NCBI GenBank assembly: GCA_033557465.1
Contig: CM066032.1
Span: forward strand, 1,316,302,025 to 1,316,366,024
Origin: Ichthyophis bannanicus
Taxonomy: Eukaryota; Chordata; Amphibia; Gymnophiona; Ichthyophiidae
Length of the DNA: 64,000 nucleotides
Reading direction: 5' to 3'
Below are positions 10,186 through 20,430 of this stretch, piece after piece. Under the pieces are notes generated by a model. That model did no database searches. It had not been told where the DNA came from and saw nothing but the letters and a program-made list of their open reading frames with translations. The stretch's first letter is position 1; every line of letters begins with the position of its first letter. A program made the position numbers and the translations under genes.

Positions 10186-10710
10186 AATAATACCAGGAGT
10201 CAGTTCAAAGATCCAAGCCAATTTATTGTGCACAGGCTCAGAGAGTCAAGCTTCAAAAAGGACTGAGCAACATTCTTACAGAGACATACTCATTTATACA
10301 TTTTTCTTCAGCTTGATACATGCAGACTTTCTATTGGTTCCAACGCCCCCTGCACCTGTCCAATCAGGGACCCTCTCTGGGCCTAACATCCTGTTCCCCC
10401 CTTCTCAGGCTATTCTAACAAAAGCTCAGTTTCTAGACATAAACACATCCCTACTACAAGGTCATTTCTAGGCTCAGAGAATGTGAGAATGCAAAACACT
10501 GGAACATATCTATCATCAGCATAAAAGAATTGAATAAGGATTAACTCAAACTTATCAAAAGCAGTTTAGAGCGGTTTAAGGCAGATCCTCAGACCTTCAC
10601 TGACTTTGATCTTTTCAGCACTACTATTTCTAGGTGGGGGTGGGGACTCAGACCTGGCTTGCAGGCCTCTCATACATGTACAGGCTATTATATAGGCCAT
10701 GGCCTACCAC
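10186..10710 (-). mobile_element. Probable solo LTR-like insertion
   Basis: This block separates two parts of the L2-like LINE that are normally close together. On the minus strand it starts near TGTGGTAGGCC and ends near TTTATTGCA, with a central AATAAA (in CACAATAAATTGG) about 40 bases before the end, which is an LTR-like layout. No clear target duplication was found, so the identification is tentative. Confidence 0.35.
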
Positions 10711-11754
10711 ACCAATGATGCTGGATCATGAGAGTGAGTGACGTGGTCATACTTTTTTGCTTCGAACAGGCAAATCCGTAAGCAGGGATTCCTGTATAGA
10801 TAATGTTGCAGTAATCCAATTGAGCAAAGACATGTTGAGGATAATGGAAATTTGAGCAGGAAGGTCAAGGAATGGGTGTAGGGCAAGAAACCAATGGAGG
10901 ACTCCAAAGGAGGTTTTAGCAACCTATGTGACTTAGGCAGAGAATGATAGGTGTGAGTCAATAAGGATGCCTAGGTATCAGAAGACTGTTGAAAAGTGAT
11001 GGTGGAATTGTCCAAGAGAGGCGAGAGGGTGGGAATAGGGCTGCTACCAATGATCCAAGTGGCTGTAGTTTTGTTGGCACTGAGTCAGAGGGCATTAGAG
11101 TGGAGCCAGGTGGAAATTTTGCATAGGTTTGAGTTAATGGGTATGGTCAATGAGGGTGAGGTCTGGGTGGTAAGAGTGAGTGTATCCAATGAGAAGAATG
11201 TCATCAGCTTATAAATAAAAGGATAAACCAATTATCGGGAGGAGGGTGGCTAGGGGGCTTAGAAGATGTTGAACAAAAGGGGGGAAAGAGCAGAGCCTTG
11301 TGGAACTCCACAAGTTAAAGAAATGGGGGAGGAGGTTGTTGCTAGTGGATACTTGGAAAGAGCATTCGGAAAGGAAAGAGGTGAACCATGAAACTATTTT
11401 ACTGCAGAGACCGATACTGTAAAGGCCTGATAGAAGAATGTTATGCTTAACAAGGTTAAAAGCAGCCAAAAGATCTAATGATATAGTGAATGCAATTGGG
11501 TCCTGATGGAGTGCACCGCGTAGCTCACTTGGGACAGAGGTGATGATCGTTTCTGTGCTGTGGAATTTTTGAAACCAAGACTGATGCGGTTGGAAGGCAG
11601 AGGTGTGTTCAAGATGATCTCTAAACTAGGACAAAATGAAGAATTTGATTACTTTTTGGGCAAAATGGTAATTTTGAGATTGGATGGTAATTTGAGGTAA
11701 TAGTTAAGTCCACATTTGGGCTTTTTGAGAAAAGGTTAATGATGGCTCTTTTCC

Positions 11755-12240
11755 AATCCAGAGGGATATTTATTTATTTATTTAGCTATGCTTATATACT
11801 GCTTAGTCAAAGTGGTTTACAGAGAACAAGTGAACCAACATGGCTTTATTTATTTATTTATTTTTATTTTTTATATACCGCGCTATTGAAATCAGCGCGG
11901 TTTACAGTAAAACTGAACAGAGCAACAATGCATTAAATATCACAATGTGCTTTACATAAAACAAGAAATTAAAACAAGGGGAGTTAAAACATGGATGAGG
12001 GCAAATGGCACAAAAGTAAACAAAGTTAATCAAGCATTAATTAGGTTGAATGTGATTGTGTAGATTCATTAACTGAAAAATGGTTGAAGAAAAGGAAGGT
12101 CATCAATGCCAGGAACTGAATTCCATAAAGTTGGGGCAAAAAGTGAGAATGTCCTTCTAGAGGTGGAACAGGTGGATATGGCCACCGTGGAGACTCTCCG
12201 AGATGACAGAATGGGTTATTGGCATGAGGCCCAGGCTTGG
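11755..12240 (-). mobile_element. Two nested L2-like 3' ends
   Basis: The first tail starts at 11765 (TTTATTTATTTAGC...ATACTGC...GTGGTTTAC-type). It is cut at about 11842 by a second tail (TTTATTTATTTATTTATTTTTATTTTTTATACCGC). The second carries a perfect 8-bp hairpin ACCGCGCT...AGCGCGGT on the minus strand and, further in, a minus-strand Trp-Asn-Ser-Val-Pro remnant near 12125, typical of the L2 ORF2 C-terminus. Confidence 0.6.
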
Positions 12241-12559
12241 CTCAGATGGGATCTAATTTGCAAGTAGTCTTCCTGATGGTAGAAATGGTCTTATTCAACA
12301 TAACTGTGTTTACTGGGGAAAATTCAGACCAAGAATGCATGGGGCACAGGACTGGGCTATTTTGGGAGGAAGGATGAAAAACTGATGGCAAGAGGAAGGT
12401 TAACTTGGAGGGAGTTGACCTTCTCAGAGAAATGTTGGGCTAAGGACTTGAAAGACGGGCCAGAGCTGGAAGGTGGGGGTGTGAAGGAATTCAGGGAGGA
12501 GAACAGGGATGCAATTATGAAAATGGTTTTGAGCAGAAGATTTCAATATATTGTCCACA

Positions 12560-13180
12560 ATCATGCTGAGATCTTTTTTTTTGGGTGGTAATTCCTAATG
12601 TGGAACCTAGCATTGTATATCTATAGTTTAGGTTATTCTTCCTTATATGCATCATTTTGAATGTGTCCACATTAAATTTCATCTGCCATTTGAATGTCCA
12701 GTCTCCCAGTCTCACAAGGTCCTCCTATAGTCTCTCAAGATCATCATGCGATTTAACAACTCTGACCTAAATACATAAATAAAATAAACTACATGGTGTC
12801 ATCTGCAAATTTAATCACCTCACTTGTTCCCAATTCTAGATGATTTATAAATATGTTAAAAAGCATTAGGCACAATGTAAATCTCAGGGTTACTCAACTA
12901 TGCTTTGTCTAATGATAAAGTAGACTATTTATCCCTGCTCTCTATTGCCTGTCTCTCAACCAGATTCCAATACACAATAGGACATTGTCTCCTATGCCAT
13001 AATTTTTTAACTTCCTCAGGAGTCTTTGATGAGGGCTTTGTCAAATGCTTTCTGAACATCTAAATATATTTTATCGACTGGCACATTTTTATCCACATAT
13101 TTCTTTTCATTTTCAAAGAAATGGAGCAGACTGGTGAGGCAATGTGCAAGGTCCTACTTAAGGAATCACTCCCAGGAAAA
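12560..13180 (-). pseudogene. CR1-like reverse transcriptase fragment
   Basis: On the minus strand TTTGCAGATGACACC at about 12796-12810 gives FADDT, the CR1 polymerase active-site motif. Downstream (12540-12715) the frame reads LGDWTFKWQMKFNVDTFKM, the CR1 segment after the active site. Upstream there are recognisable remnants around Lys-Ala-Phe-Asp-Lys-Ala (about 13040) and Leu-Leu-His-Phe (about 13120). Several stops and shifts. Confidence 0.75.
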
Positions 13181-13321
13181 GGATTTAGTTTTCATTATAG
13201 ATAATTTGTAAGGAAATAATGCCTCTGTATCATTCCATACATTTCATCCAACACAGCTCTTATAGTTACCCCCCTTATGACTCCACATCTTATGCCCTTT
13301 TACTCCCATATATATATATAT
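13181..13321. repeat. AT-rich flank ending in a (TA)n tract
   Basis: ATATATATATAT at about 13308-13321 is the left half of a (TA)n microsatellite. The LTR retrotransposon at 13322-18191 landed in it, and the other half resumes at 18192. Confidence 0.8.
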
Positions 13322-14584
13322 TGTGATGCAGCAAGGGGCACACAGCCCAGGGAAAATAAGATAAAAGAAAGACTTACCTCAGAGTCAGCTTTAGAAAGCA
13401 GCACTAGGCACCATGATTCACTGCAGCAAGGGAAATTCTTGCTACGTAGCAAACAAAAGTCCCATCAGGAACACCTGAGTGAGAGTCCCCAGGTCACGTG
13501 TAGAGCTAGGGATTATTTAGGGCAGGGTTACAGTCAGTTAGGGAGCAGAGTCAGAAGCAGGATCACCACGGGAAGCAGTAGGAGAGAGAGGAGCAGGAGG
13601 TGTGTCCCAGGTCAGCTGAGCAGAAGCCCCAGGGGATTGCTGGGAGGAAATTCTTCTCACGAGGAGTCAGGAAGTGAGTCTGTCTCCAGCTCTCGAGAAG
13701 GAAGGTTCAAGGCAAGCTGCACTAAGGGAAGACCTGCTACCAGGAATAGCTTTGGAGAGAAGCCAGGATTACCCCACTACCCAAGAGGCCAGTATTTGCC
13801 AGCTCAAGGCAGAGGTCACGGTGAGAGGGAAGTGTTGGGGGATGGGCACTCCATGCATGACTACAGCTTAAGAAATAGGTGTAAAGTTAGGAACAAACAT
13901 ATTCCTGTTCAACCAGCCCGGGAGGCTAGAAGCAAAGGCTATAGAGAGCCAAGCATAAAGACAAGCCCTGCAGAGAGAAGGAAACTTCCCTATAGTAACA
14001 AAGAGAAGTTTAAAGCTTATAACTGCAAAGGGCGGGGTTCTGATTACAGACATAAGAAGCAAGATGTTTCAGAGCTAATGTTCTGGGAGGCAAGCCCAGG
14101 CAGAACCAGCTACAGAGAGAGATATAGACCCAAAGGGGGAAAAGCCTCCATTGACGGTTATAGTGAAGTGTCACAAGACGCTATAGCTGAATACCATTCT
14201 CAAGAAGGGTCTGATACCAGCAGTGTGAGTAGTGCTGGGGAAATGATATGGGAAGACGCTGCTAGTCTGCAAGAGGATATTCCTATGGATTGCAGTGTCT
14301 GTGTTAAATGCAACCGTAAGATGTAAATACTGGATGAAGAGAACTCTGTGAATATAACAAGAGAATATACGTGTGTCACCACTTTTGTTGCTAAGCTTAT
14401 CTGATTTAAAGTTTCTGTTTCCTTTGACAATGTCCGAGCGGGACGGGGAATAAAACCCACTTTTCATTTCAAGTTGCTCTGAAAGACTTTTTATTTACAA
14501 GGCCAGAGCAAATTACTTGTGCATACGCCCTAGGCAACCGCCTATATAGGGCTAAATAGGCCTCTAACCACAGGCCCCATCACA
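13322..14584 (+). repeat. 5' LTR
   Basis: TG...CA termini with a 7-bp perfect inverted match. AATAAA at 14449-14454. A continuous frame covers roughly the first 1000 bases and stops at 14324-14326. Same length as the 3' LTR. Confidence 0.95.
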
Positions 14585-14873
14585 GGTTGGCGTAGTTTTA
14601 TAGGATCCAGTCCAGGAAACAAGGAGCTACAGTGCAGAGCGACAACGCGGGACGAGCGGAGTTGGCACGCACGGAGGAGGATCCAGGTTCCAGGAGTGCG
14701 ACAGCAAGCACCTTCTCAAAATAAGACCCTCCACCTTGCTCAGGTAACGGGTATTTGGGCACAGGTTGGGGAGGATCGCTGGTGAGAAGAGGAGGCTTGG
14801 GAGGAGAAATTTTTATCCTTGTTATTGTGCCGCACTTGGTTTGGTGTGTTTCTGATTTGTTTCAGGAAAGGAG
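14585..14873 (+). promoter_or_regulatory. Untranslated leader between 5' LTR and gag
   Basis: About 290 bases with no ORF that should contain the primer-binding site (from TTGGCG, 14587) and the packaging signal. CTCAGGTAACGG at 14738-14749 looks like a splice donor, which is unproven. Confidence 0.5.
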
Positions 14874-17800
14874 ATGACGACGACGATGGATGCACGGGAG
14901 GTTCTCAGGTGGATGAGCAGCCAGTTCGAGAAACAGGGAGAGCTAGCTCGGCAGAACCAGGAGCAGGCCATCGCTGCCCTGGTGGAGCAACAGAAGCCCC
15001 TGACGGACTTAATGCGGACTATCCTGAAGGAGCCTAAGAAGGACGAATCACCAGCAGCCGTTCCTATCTGTGGGGTAGGCCCACAGAGCTGTGGGATTTG
15101 GACTTTAGGACAAATGCATGCTAGTGACAATTTTGATGACTTTGTGCAAACATTTGAACGAATAGCTAGTAATGCTAAATGGCCACAAGAGCAGTTAGCC
15201 GTTAGGCTGGCCTCAGCGTTAACTGGTGAGGCTCAGGCAGCCTATAGGGCCATGCCAGCAGCTCTTGCAAGTGACTACCAAGAGGTTAAGAGAGCTGTAC
15301 GGGATAGGTTGGGCTTAACCCCTACCATGTACAGACGCATGCTAAGGTCTACCCGGATTCAACCAGACGAAACACCAAAGGCACTGTATCACAGAGTGCA
15401 TGGGTTGGTTGTAAAGTGGCTTGAACCCGAGGGTAAACGAATGGAGGAAGTACTTGATCTAATTGTATTAGAGCAGTTCTTTGACGCAGTACCTGAAGAG
15501 GTTAGAACATTTCTTACTCTACAGAATTGTAGAACCTCTGCTGAAGCAGCGCACCTAACGGAAAGATTCTTTGAGGCTGAACTAATCAAAGGAGCCAGCG
15601 CTAGCAGCAGGTCAGGGTTAGACAACTCTGTAAGAAATGCTAATATGTCTTTAAGGAACAAGGTGGGTTCACAGGAATCCAGGTATATAAAAGCAGAAGG
15701 TAACAAGGTCTTAAAGTGTTTTAAGTGTGGGGAAAGTGGACACTTTAAAAGGGAATGCAGGTCTCGCACAGCACTTGTTACTGGCCAGGTTCACCACACA
15801 GCTGCAGGTTTCCGAGTGGATGTAGAGATACAGGGAGTCCCAGCTAAGGCCTTGCTTGACTCGGGGGCCGACCAAAGTATGGTCTCTCGCCGTTTTTGGG
15901 GAACCATACAGGCCCAGAGGGGTTTTCCCCCGAGTCACGCCGAAGGAGTAGCCAATATCAGGTGTATCCATGGATCTTCCACTGGTTATCCGCTGTACCA
16001 GCTGAGGATACAAGGATTAGGGGTTCGGAGAAAGATTTTGGTAGCGGTAGTCCCCAAACTACCCTTTGATTTGGTGTTAGGCCGGGACTGGCCCCCATTT
16101 GGTGAAGGCCTAAAGAAAGGCCTGGTTAAGGAAAAGGAACCCCAAGGGCAACCTAAGGAAGGAGAGGAAGAAGACCAGGTCATGGGAAAAAGCAATGATG
16201 AAGGGGAAGCCCTGGTAAATGTAATTCCCCAGCCTTTATTTGCTAAAACCCCAAGGAAAGAAATTGTCCAAAAAGCACCAATAGAGGTAGTGACACCTGG
16301 TAAAAAGGGTTTTGTATTAAAGGTCTGTAAAATGTCCCCAGACGCACAGGTCCCCCAGAAAGCAACCGCCGATGCGGCTGGCTTTGATCTTTTTAGTGCT
16401 GTGGAAAGGGTGGAACCAGGTGAGGAAGAAATAGGAGTTCCTCAATTTCTTTGCGGGCTACGGAGTCGCCTCCAGAGGGCATCTCAAGCCGCGGATAAGA
16501 ATCTACAGGATAGTAGAAAAACACAGAAAAAGTACTATGACAGGGGTAAAAAACCTAGACAGTTGGCCACAGGTGATAAGGTTGTGGTAATGGTCACTGA
16601 TCCAGGGCCAAAATTTGAGGCCCGGTGGAAGGGTCCCTATACGGTAGTGGATCGCAAGGGTCCGGTGTCATATCTAGTCAAGAGTGACAGAGGGCGCCTT
16701 CAGACGTACCACATAAATGTTTTAAAACCATGGCATGAAAGGATGGCCACTGTTAGCAGTTTTAATATAGTACCCAAATACCGGGCAGCACACACAGGTC
16801 CCCAGAAGCCCTACGAGGAGGGTAACCCATTGTACAACAGGTATGAGGGAACACTCATGAGGCTAGGACAGATTCCGCGCTGTGTGCACAATAGTTTACC
16901 AGCACGGAATATCTTAAGAGGGGGGATATGTGATGCAGCAAGGGGCACACAGCCCAGGGAAAATAAGATAAAAGAAAGACTTACCTCAGAGTCAGCTTTA
17001 GAAAGCAGCACTAGGCACCATGATTCACTGCAGCAAGGGAAATTCTTGCTACGTAGCAAACAAAAGTCCCATCAGGAACACCTGAGTGAGAGTCCCCAGG
17101 TCACGTGTAGAGCTAGGGATTATTTAGGGCAGGGTTCCAGTCAGTTAGGGAGCAGAGTCAGAAGCAGGATCACCACGGGAAGCAGTAGGAGAGAGAGGAG
17201 CAGGAGGTGTGTCCCAGGTCAGCTGAGCAGAAGCCCCAGGGGATTGCTGGGAGGAAATTCTTCTCACGAGGAGTCAGGAAGTGAGTCTGTCTCCAGCTCT
17301 CGAGAAGGAAGGTTCAAGGCAAGCTGCACTAAGGGAAGACCTGCTACCAGGAATAGCTTTGGAGAGAAGCCAGGATTACCCCACTACCCAAGAGGCCAGT
17401 ATTTGCCAGCTCAAGGCAGAGGTCACGGTGAGAGGGAAGTGTTGGGGGATGGGCACTCCATGCATGACTACAGCTTAAGAAATAGGTGTAAAGTTAGGAA
17501 CAAACATATTCCTGTTCAACCAGCCCGGGAGGCTAGAAGCAAAGGCTATAGAGAGCCAAGCATAAAGACAAGCCCTGCAGAGAGAAGGAAACTTCCCTAT
17601 AGTAACAAAGAGAAGTTTAAAGCTTATAACTGCAAAGGGCGGGGTTCTGATTACAGACATAAGAAGCAAGATGTTTCAGAGCTAATGTTCTGGGAGGCAA
17701 GCCCAGGCAGAACCAGCTACAGAGAGAGATATAGACCCAAAGGGGGAAAAGCCTCCATTGACGGTTATAGTGAAGTGTCACAAGACGCTATAGCTGAATA

Positions 17801-17933
17801 CCATTCTCAAGAAGGGTCTGATACCAGCAGTGTGAGTAGTGCTGGGGAAATGATATGGGAAGACGCTGCTAGTCTGCAAGAGGATATTCCTATGGATTGC
17901 AGTGTCTGTGTTAAATGCAACCGTAAGATGTAA
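14874..17933 (+). CDS. Fused Gag-protease-dUTPase(N)-integrase(C)-LTR polyprotein, 1019 codons
   Basis: Start ATG at 14874, after the leader. Residues ~80-240: capsid with a SCAN-like helical domain (LYHRVHGLVVKWLEPEG, then LIVLEQFFDAVPEEV). SCAN domains of vertebrate zinc-finger proteins are known to derive from gypsy-type capsids of this kind. Residues 282-295: CCHC zinc knuckle CFKCGESGHFKREC. Residue ~329: protease motif LLDSGAD. From ~497: ATADAAGFDLFSA, the first dUTPase motif. At about residue 520 the frame jumps to an integrase C-terminus containing WKGPYTVV (about 585-592), so the reading frame survived a large internal deletion. From residue 686 the frame lies in the 3' LTR for another 334 residues. 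That section is rich in Arg, Ser, Lys and Gly and ends in an acidic stretch plus MDCSVCVKC. Whether the LTR section is translated as part of this protein is inference. Confidence 0.85.
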   Translation: MTTTMDAREVLRWMSSQFEKQGELARQNQEQAIAALVEQQKPLTDLMRTILKEPKKDESPAAVPICGVGPQSCGIWTLGQMHASDNFDDFVQTFERIASNAKWPQEQLAVRLASALTGEAQAAYRAMPAALASDYQEVKRAVRDRLGLTPTMYRRMLRSTRIQPDETPKALYHRVHGLVVKWLEPEGKRMEEVLDLIVLEQFFDAVPEEVRTFLTLQNCRTSAEAAHLTERFFEAELIKGASASSRSGLDNSVRNANMSLRNKVGSQESRYIKAEGNKVLKCFKCGESGHFKRECRSRTALVTGQVHHTAAGFRVDVEIQGVPAKALLDSGADQSMVSRRFWGTIQAQRGFPPSHAEGVANIRCIHGSSTGYPLYQLRIQGLGVRRKILVAVVPKLPFDLVLGRDWPPFGEGLKKGLVKEKEPQGQPKEGEEEDQVMGKSNDEGEALVNVIPQPLFAKTPRKEIVQKAPIEVVTPGKKGFVLKVCKMSPDAQVPQKATADAAGFDLFSAVERVEPGEEEIGVPQFLCGLRSRLQRASQAADKNLQDSRKTQKKYYDRGKKPRQLATGDKVVVMVTDPGPKFEARWKGPYTVVDRKGPVSYLVKSDRGRLQTYHINVLKPWHERMATVSSFNIVPKYRAAHTGPQKPYEEGNPLYNRYEGTLMRLGQIPRCVHNSLPARNILRGGICDAARGTQPRENKIKERLTSESALESSTRHHDSLQQGKFLLRSKQKSHQEHLSESPQVTCRARDYLGQGSSQLGSRVRSRITTGSSRRERSRRCVPGQLSRSPRGLLGGNSSHEESGSESVSSSREGRFKASCTKGRPATRNSFGEKPGLPHYPRGQYLPAQGRGHGEREVLGDGHSMHDYSLRNRCKVRNKHIPVQPAREARSKGYREPSIKTSPAERRKLPYSNKEKFKAYNCKGRGSDYRHKKQDVSELMFWEASPGRTSYRERYRPKGGKASIDGYSEVSQDAIAEYHSQEGSDTSSVSSAGEMIWEDAASLQEDIPMDCSVCVKCNRKM

Positions 17934-18191
17934 ATACTGGATGAAGAGAACTCTGTGAATATAACAAGAGAATATACGTGTGTCACCACTTTTGTTGCTA
18001 AGCTTATCTGATTTAAAGTTTCTGTTTCCTTTGACAATGTCCGAGCGGGACGGGGAATAAAACCCACTTTTCATTTCAAGTTGCTCTGAAAGACTTTTTA
18101 TTTACAAGGCCAGAGCAAATTACTTGTGCATACGCCCTAGGCAACCGCCTATATAGGGCTAAATAGGCCTCTAACCACAGGCCCCATCACA
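16929..18191 (+). repeat. 3' LTR
   Basis: Same 1263-bp unit as 13322-14584. It carries the last third of the polyprotein frame (stop at 17931-17933) and AATAAA at 18056-18061. Confidence 0.95.
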
Positions 18192-18205
18192 ATATATATA
18201 TATAT

Positions 18206-18250
<45 letters not shown>

Positions 18251-18440
18251 GTTTATTCTGTTATGTTCTGGTTCACATTGTTAGACTTATATTATGACGT
18301 TCCTTGTAAATTATATTCTGTTAATTATACTAATATGTAGTTCCTTGTAAACAAACTTGCTTTGTTAATTGTTGTTCTCTGTAAACCGCAACTGAACTGT
18401 GGAAGATGCGGTATATAAATGTGTATAAATAAATAAATAC
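18192..18440 (+). mobile_element. (TA)n microsatellite followed by an L2-like 3' tail
   Basis: TA repeats run to about 18245. TGTAAACCGC...GATGCGGTATATAAA at 18379-18419 is the shared L2-like terminal hairpin (5-bp stem ACCGC/GCGGT), followed by an AAATAAATAAAT tail. Only the tail region is recognisable. Confidence 0.6.
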
Positions 18441-18464
18441 TATGACTTCACCTTGAGTACTGTC

Positions 18465-18845
18465 TGTGTTTCTGGTTGACACATCTCAAAAAAGATATTG
18501 CAGAATTAGAAGAGGTACGGAGAAGGGTGACCAAAATGATAAAGGGGATGGAACGAAACCCCTATGAGGAAAGCCTAAGGAGGTTAAGGCTCTTCAGCTC
18601 TGAGAAGAGATGGCTGAGGAGAGAAATGACAAAAGTCTATAAAAATGAATGGAGTGGAATGGGTCAATGCAAATTGGTTGTTTACTCTTTCAAAGAATAG
18701 AACGACTAGGAGTAATGCAATGAAGTTACTAAGCACTACAAATTGTAGAAAATATATTTTTACTCAATGCATAAGCAAACCTTGGAATTCGTTGCTGGAG
18801 GGTGTAGTAAATACTCTTAGAGGCATGTTTAGTAAACTGCAGTAA
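18465..18845 (+). pseudogene. CR1-like ORF2 C-terminal fragment
   Basis: The plus-strand frame reads LKKDIAELEEVRRRVTKMI, then PYEESLRRLRLF, and a second frame gives KYIFTQCISKPWNSLLEGVV. These are the C-terminal blocks of CR1 ORF2 (Gln-Arg-Arg-Ala-Thr-Lys, Tyr-Glu-Glu-Arg-Leu, Trp-Asn-Leu-Leu families). A frameshift lies near 18645-18690. Short 5'-truncated relic. Confidence 0.8.
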
Positions 18846-18859
18846 CATAGCAGTGGCTA

Positions 18860-18945
18860 CGTTAACGCGCGTTAAGTAACGTTAACGCGCGTTAAGTAAC
18901 GTTAACGCGCGTTAACTTTACCTAACGCGTGTTAACGTCACCGTC
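18860..18945. repeat. 20-bp palindromic tandem repeat (GTTAACGCGCGTTAAGTAAC)n
   Basis: Units at 18861, 18881 and 18901 (the third incomplete), followed by degenerate halves to about 18937. Each unit contains the perfect palindrome TTAACGCGCGTTAA. CpG density is far above the surroundings. Confidence 0.92.
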
Positions 18946-20430
18946 CACGATAAGTCCCACAGAGGGTGGAAAGAGGGCATAGAGAAGGGGTCAATGGGCA
19001 GGGAGTGGGTGGGGAGAGGCTCCTACACACTAATGCGGGGAACTGAAGGGCTGAATATTACCAGGACTGAAAACCTGTCCTTAGATGCACATTTGCTGGA
19101 GGGTGAAACTATTTAAGCGTCAGCAATGTACAACATAGGCAGGGAGCCCAAGAAAAGTGATAGTAGTGCTCCATTTGCAGCAAAAGCATAGTGCCCAAGT
19201 ATGAAAGACCACTATGGTGATCGTGCAAATGGGGCATAGGGGGCTGCAGGCGGGACATGCAGTGGGGGCAGCTGGGGCACAGTGGACTAGGCTGGCATAT
19301 AGGTGGCACATAGGAACATTGAAACTGGAAATCAGCAAGACAGCAGCTGACCAGGGCCAAACATGCCCAGTAGTCGATGTTCCACAGTGTCCCATCCAGG
19401 GGACATAACCCAGCAAGTACCCCAAAGGTCACACAGGTACCACTATGCCTGTTAGAGGGCAATCAGTACACATCTGGGGACCACTCGAACAAGGGTCCAC
19501 ACACCTTACCCAGAATGTGTCTCAAACACTTTGTAAACCCGGCTAACTGAACACCCATTACTGCAGCCCTTAGTAAGGCATTGCAGGGTGTAACCACATT
19601 TTGTCGGAAACATATATACACCCATTAGGCCAAACTGGGTACACCATACCTGAGGTGCATGCCCTAGCCTGTCCACAGTCGGCTATCACAGCACAATCTA
19701 TCTACATCTACCCGGTCCACCCTAGCCAACAGTTGCTAGAGCACCAACCTGACATCCTCCTAGCCATCTCTCCCCCATATGGAAGGGACATAATATTGGC
19801 AGGCAGTAATGGGGGGGATGTGGATGCCCATGTATGCCTCGCCACACCAGACACTGCACCCATAGGCATTCACCTATCTGCACAGTGGATGGCCTTCGAC
19901 TGCATACTACCAGCACCAACAGCATATGGTCATGTCAGCATAGCAGGGGGGTGGGAGTTTGTGATGGAGGGGCAGTAACACCTGCCTGTAGTGGACCTAG
20001 GCCATGCCCTGTACCAGTATGTGGTGTGCAGTGCAACAGAAAAGGTCTGGCTGGGGAAAGTAAAGGTAGCCTCAGGGAGTGCTGTGCTTCTGTGGCAACA
20101 GTGTGGTGCAGTGCATACAGCCTGCATGTCCCAGAGCAGAGGGTCACAAGTTCAAGTCCCAGCTGTGGACCCAGCAGAGCATGTCCCTATATTTTACCCT
20201 ACAATGCAGATACAGCATCAACATGTGCAATCCCCAAAGCAGCAGCAAACAGGGGTACAAGCACCCACTCACACAGGCTCCACTATCCAAAGCTTCATAG
20301 AGAGTCAGGCTGTTTGCCCCACCACAGAGCTGAAGTTATCACCAGAGCATTACTACTACCTCCGGCACAGTTTAGCAATGTTGGCACTGTGATCAGGACC
20401 AGTGTGGCGGGCACAGTTGCCAACCACCCC
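18946..20430. other. Unrecognised stretch with a possible tRNA-like SINE head
   Basis: No convincing protein-coding frame. At 20108-20160, TGGTGCAGTG followed by AGTTCAAGTCC resembles a Pol III A box and B box at roughly tRNA spacing, so a SINE head may lie at about 20100-20170. This is weak. The remainder could not be assigned. Confidence 0.3.

Larger units (their letters stand above)
9662..12550 (-). mobile_element. Degenerate L2-like LINE, interrupted
   Basis: The minus strand runs from an RT N-terminal region (about 12550-12250; Thr-Thr-Cys-Lys-Leu-Asp-Pro) through Asn-Tyr-His-Pro-Ile-Ser at about 11690, a palm-like LAAFNLVKHNILLSGL at about 11460, Tyr-Ala-Asp-Asp-like sequence near 11200, LHWLPV-like sequence near 10150, and HWNCLLAPVCLEDNFKK near 9930, to an A/T-rich 3' end at 9662. 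Many frameshifts and stops are present. Two insertions split it: about 10186-10710 and about 11755-12240. Confidence 0.7.
13322..18191 (+). mobile_element. Young, internally deleted Ty3/gypsy-type LTR retrotransposon with SCAN-like Gag
   Basis: Two 1263-bp LTRs (13322-14584 and 16929-18191) begin TGTGATG and end CATCACA and are flanked by ATAT on both sides (4 bp, though the site is a TA repeat). Aligning them by eye shows one difference (A at about 13531 against C at about 17138), so insertion was recent. The polypurine tract AAGAGGGGGGATA (16916-16928) abuts the 3' LTR. After the 5' LTR the sequence reads GGTTGGCG, where a primer-binding site would be expected, but the tRNA was not identified. 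The internal region encodes Gag, protease, the first motif of dUTPase and the last part of integrase. Reverse transcriptase, RNase H and most of integrase are deleted, so it must have moved in trans. Confidence 0.93.
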
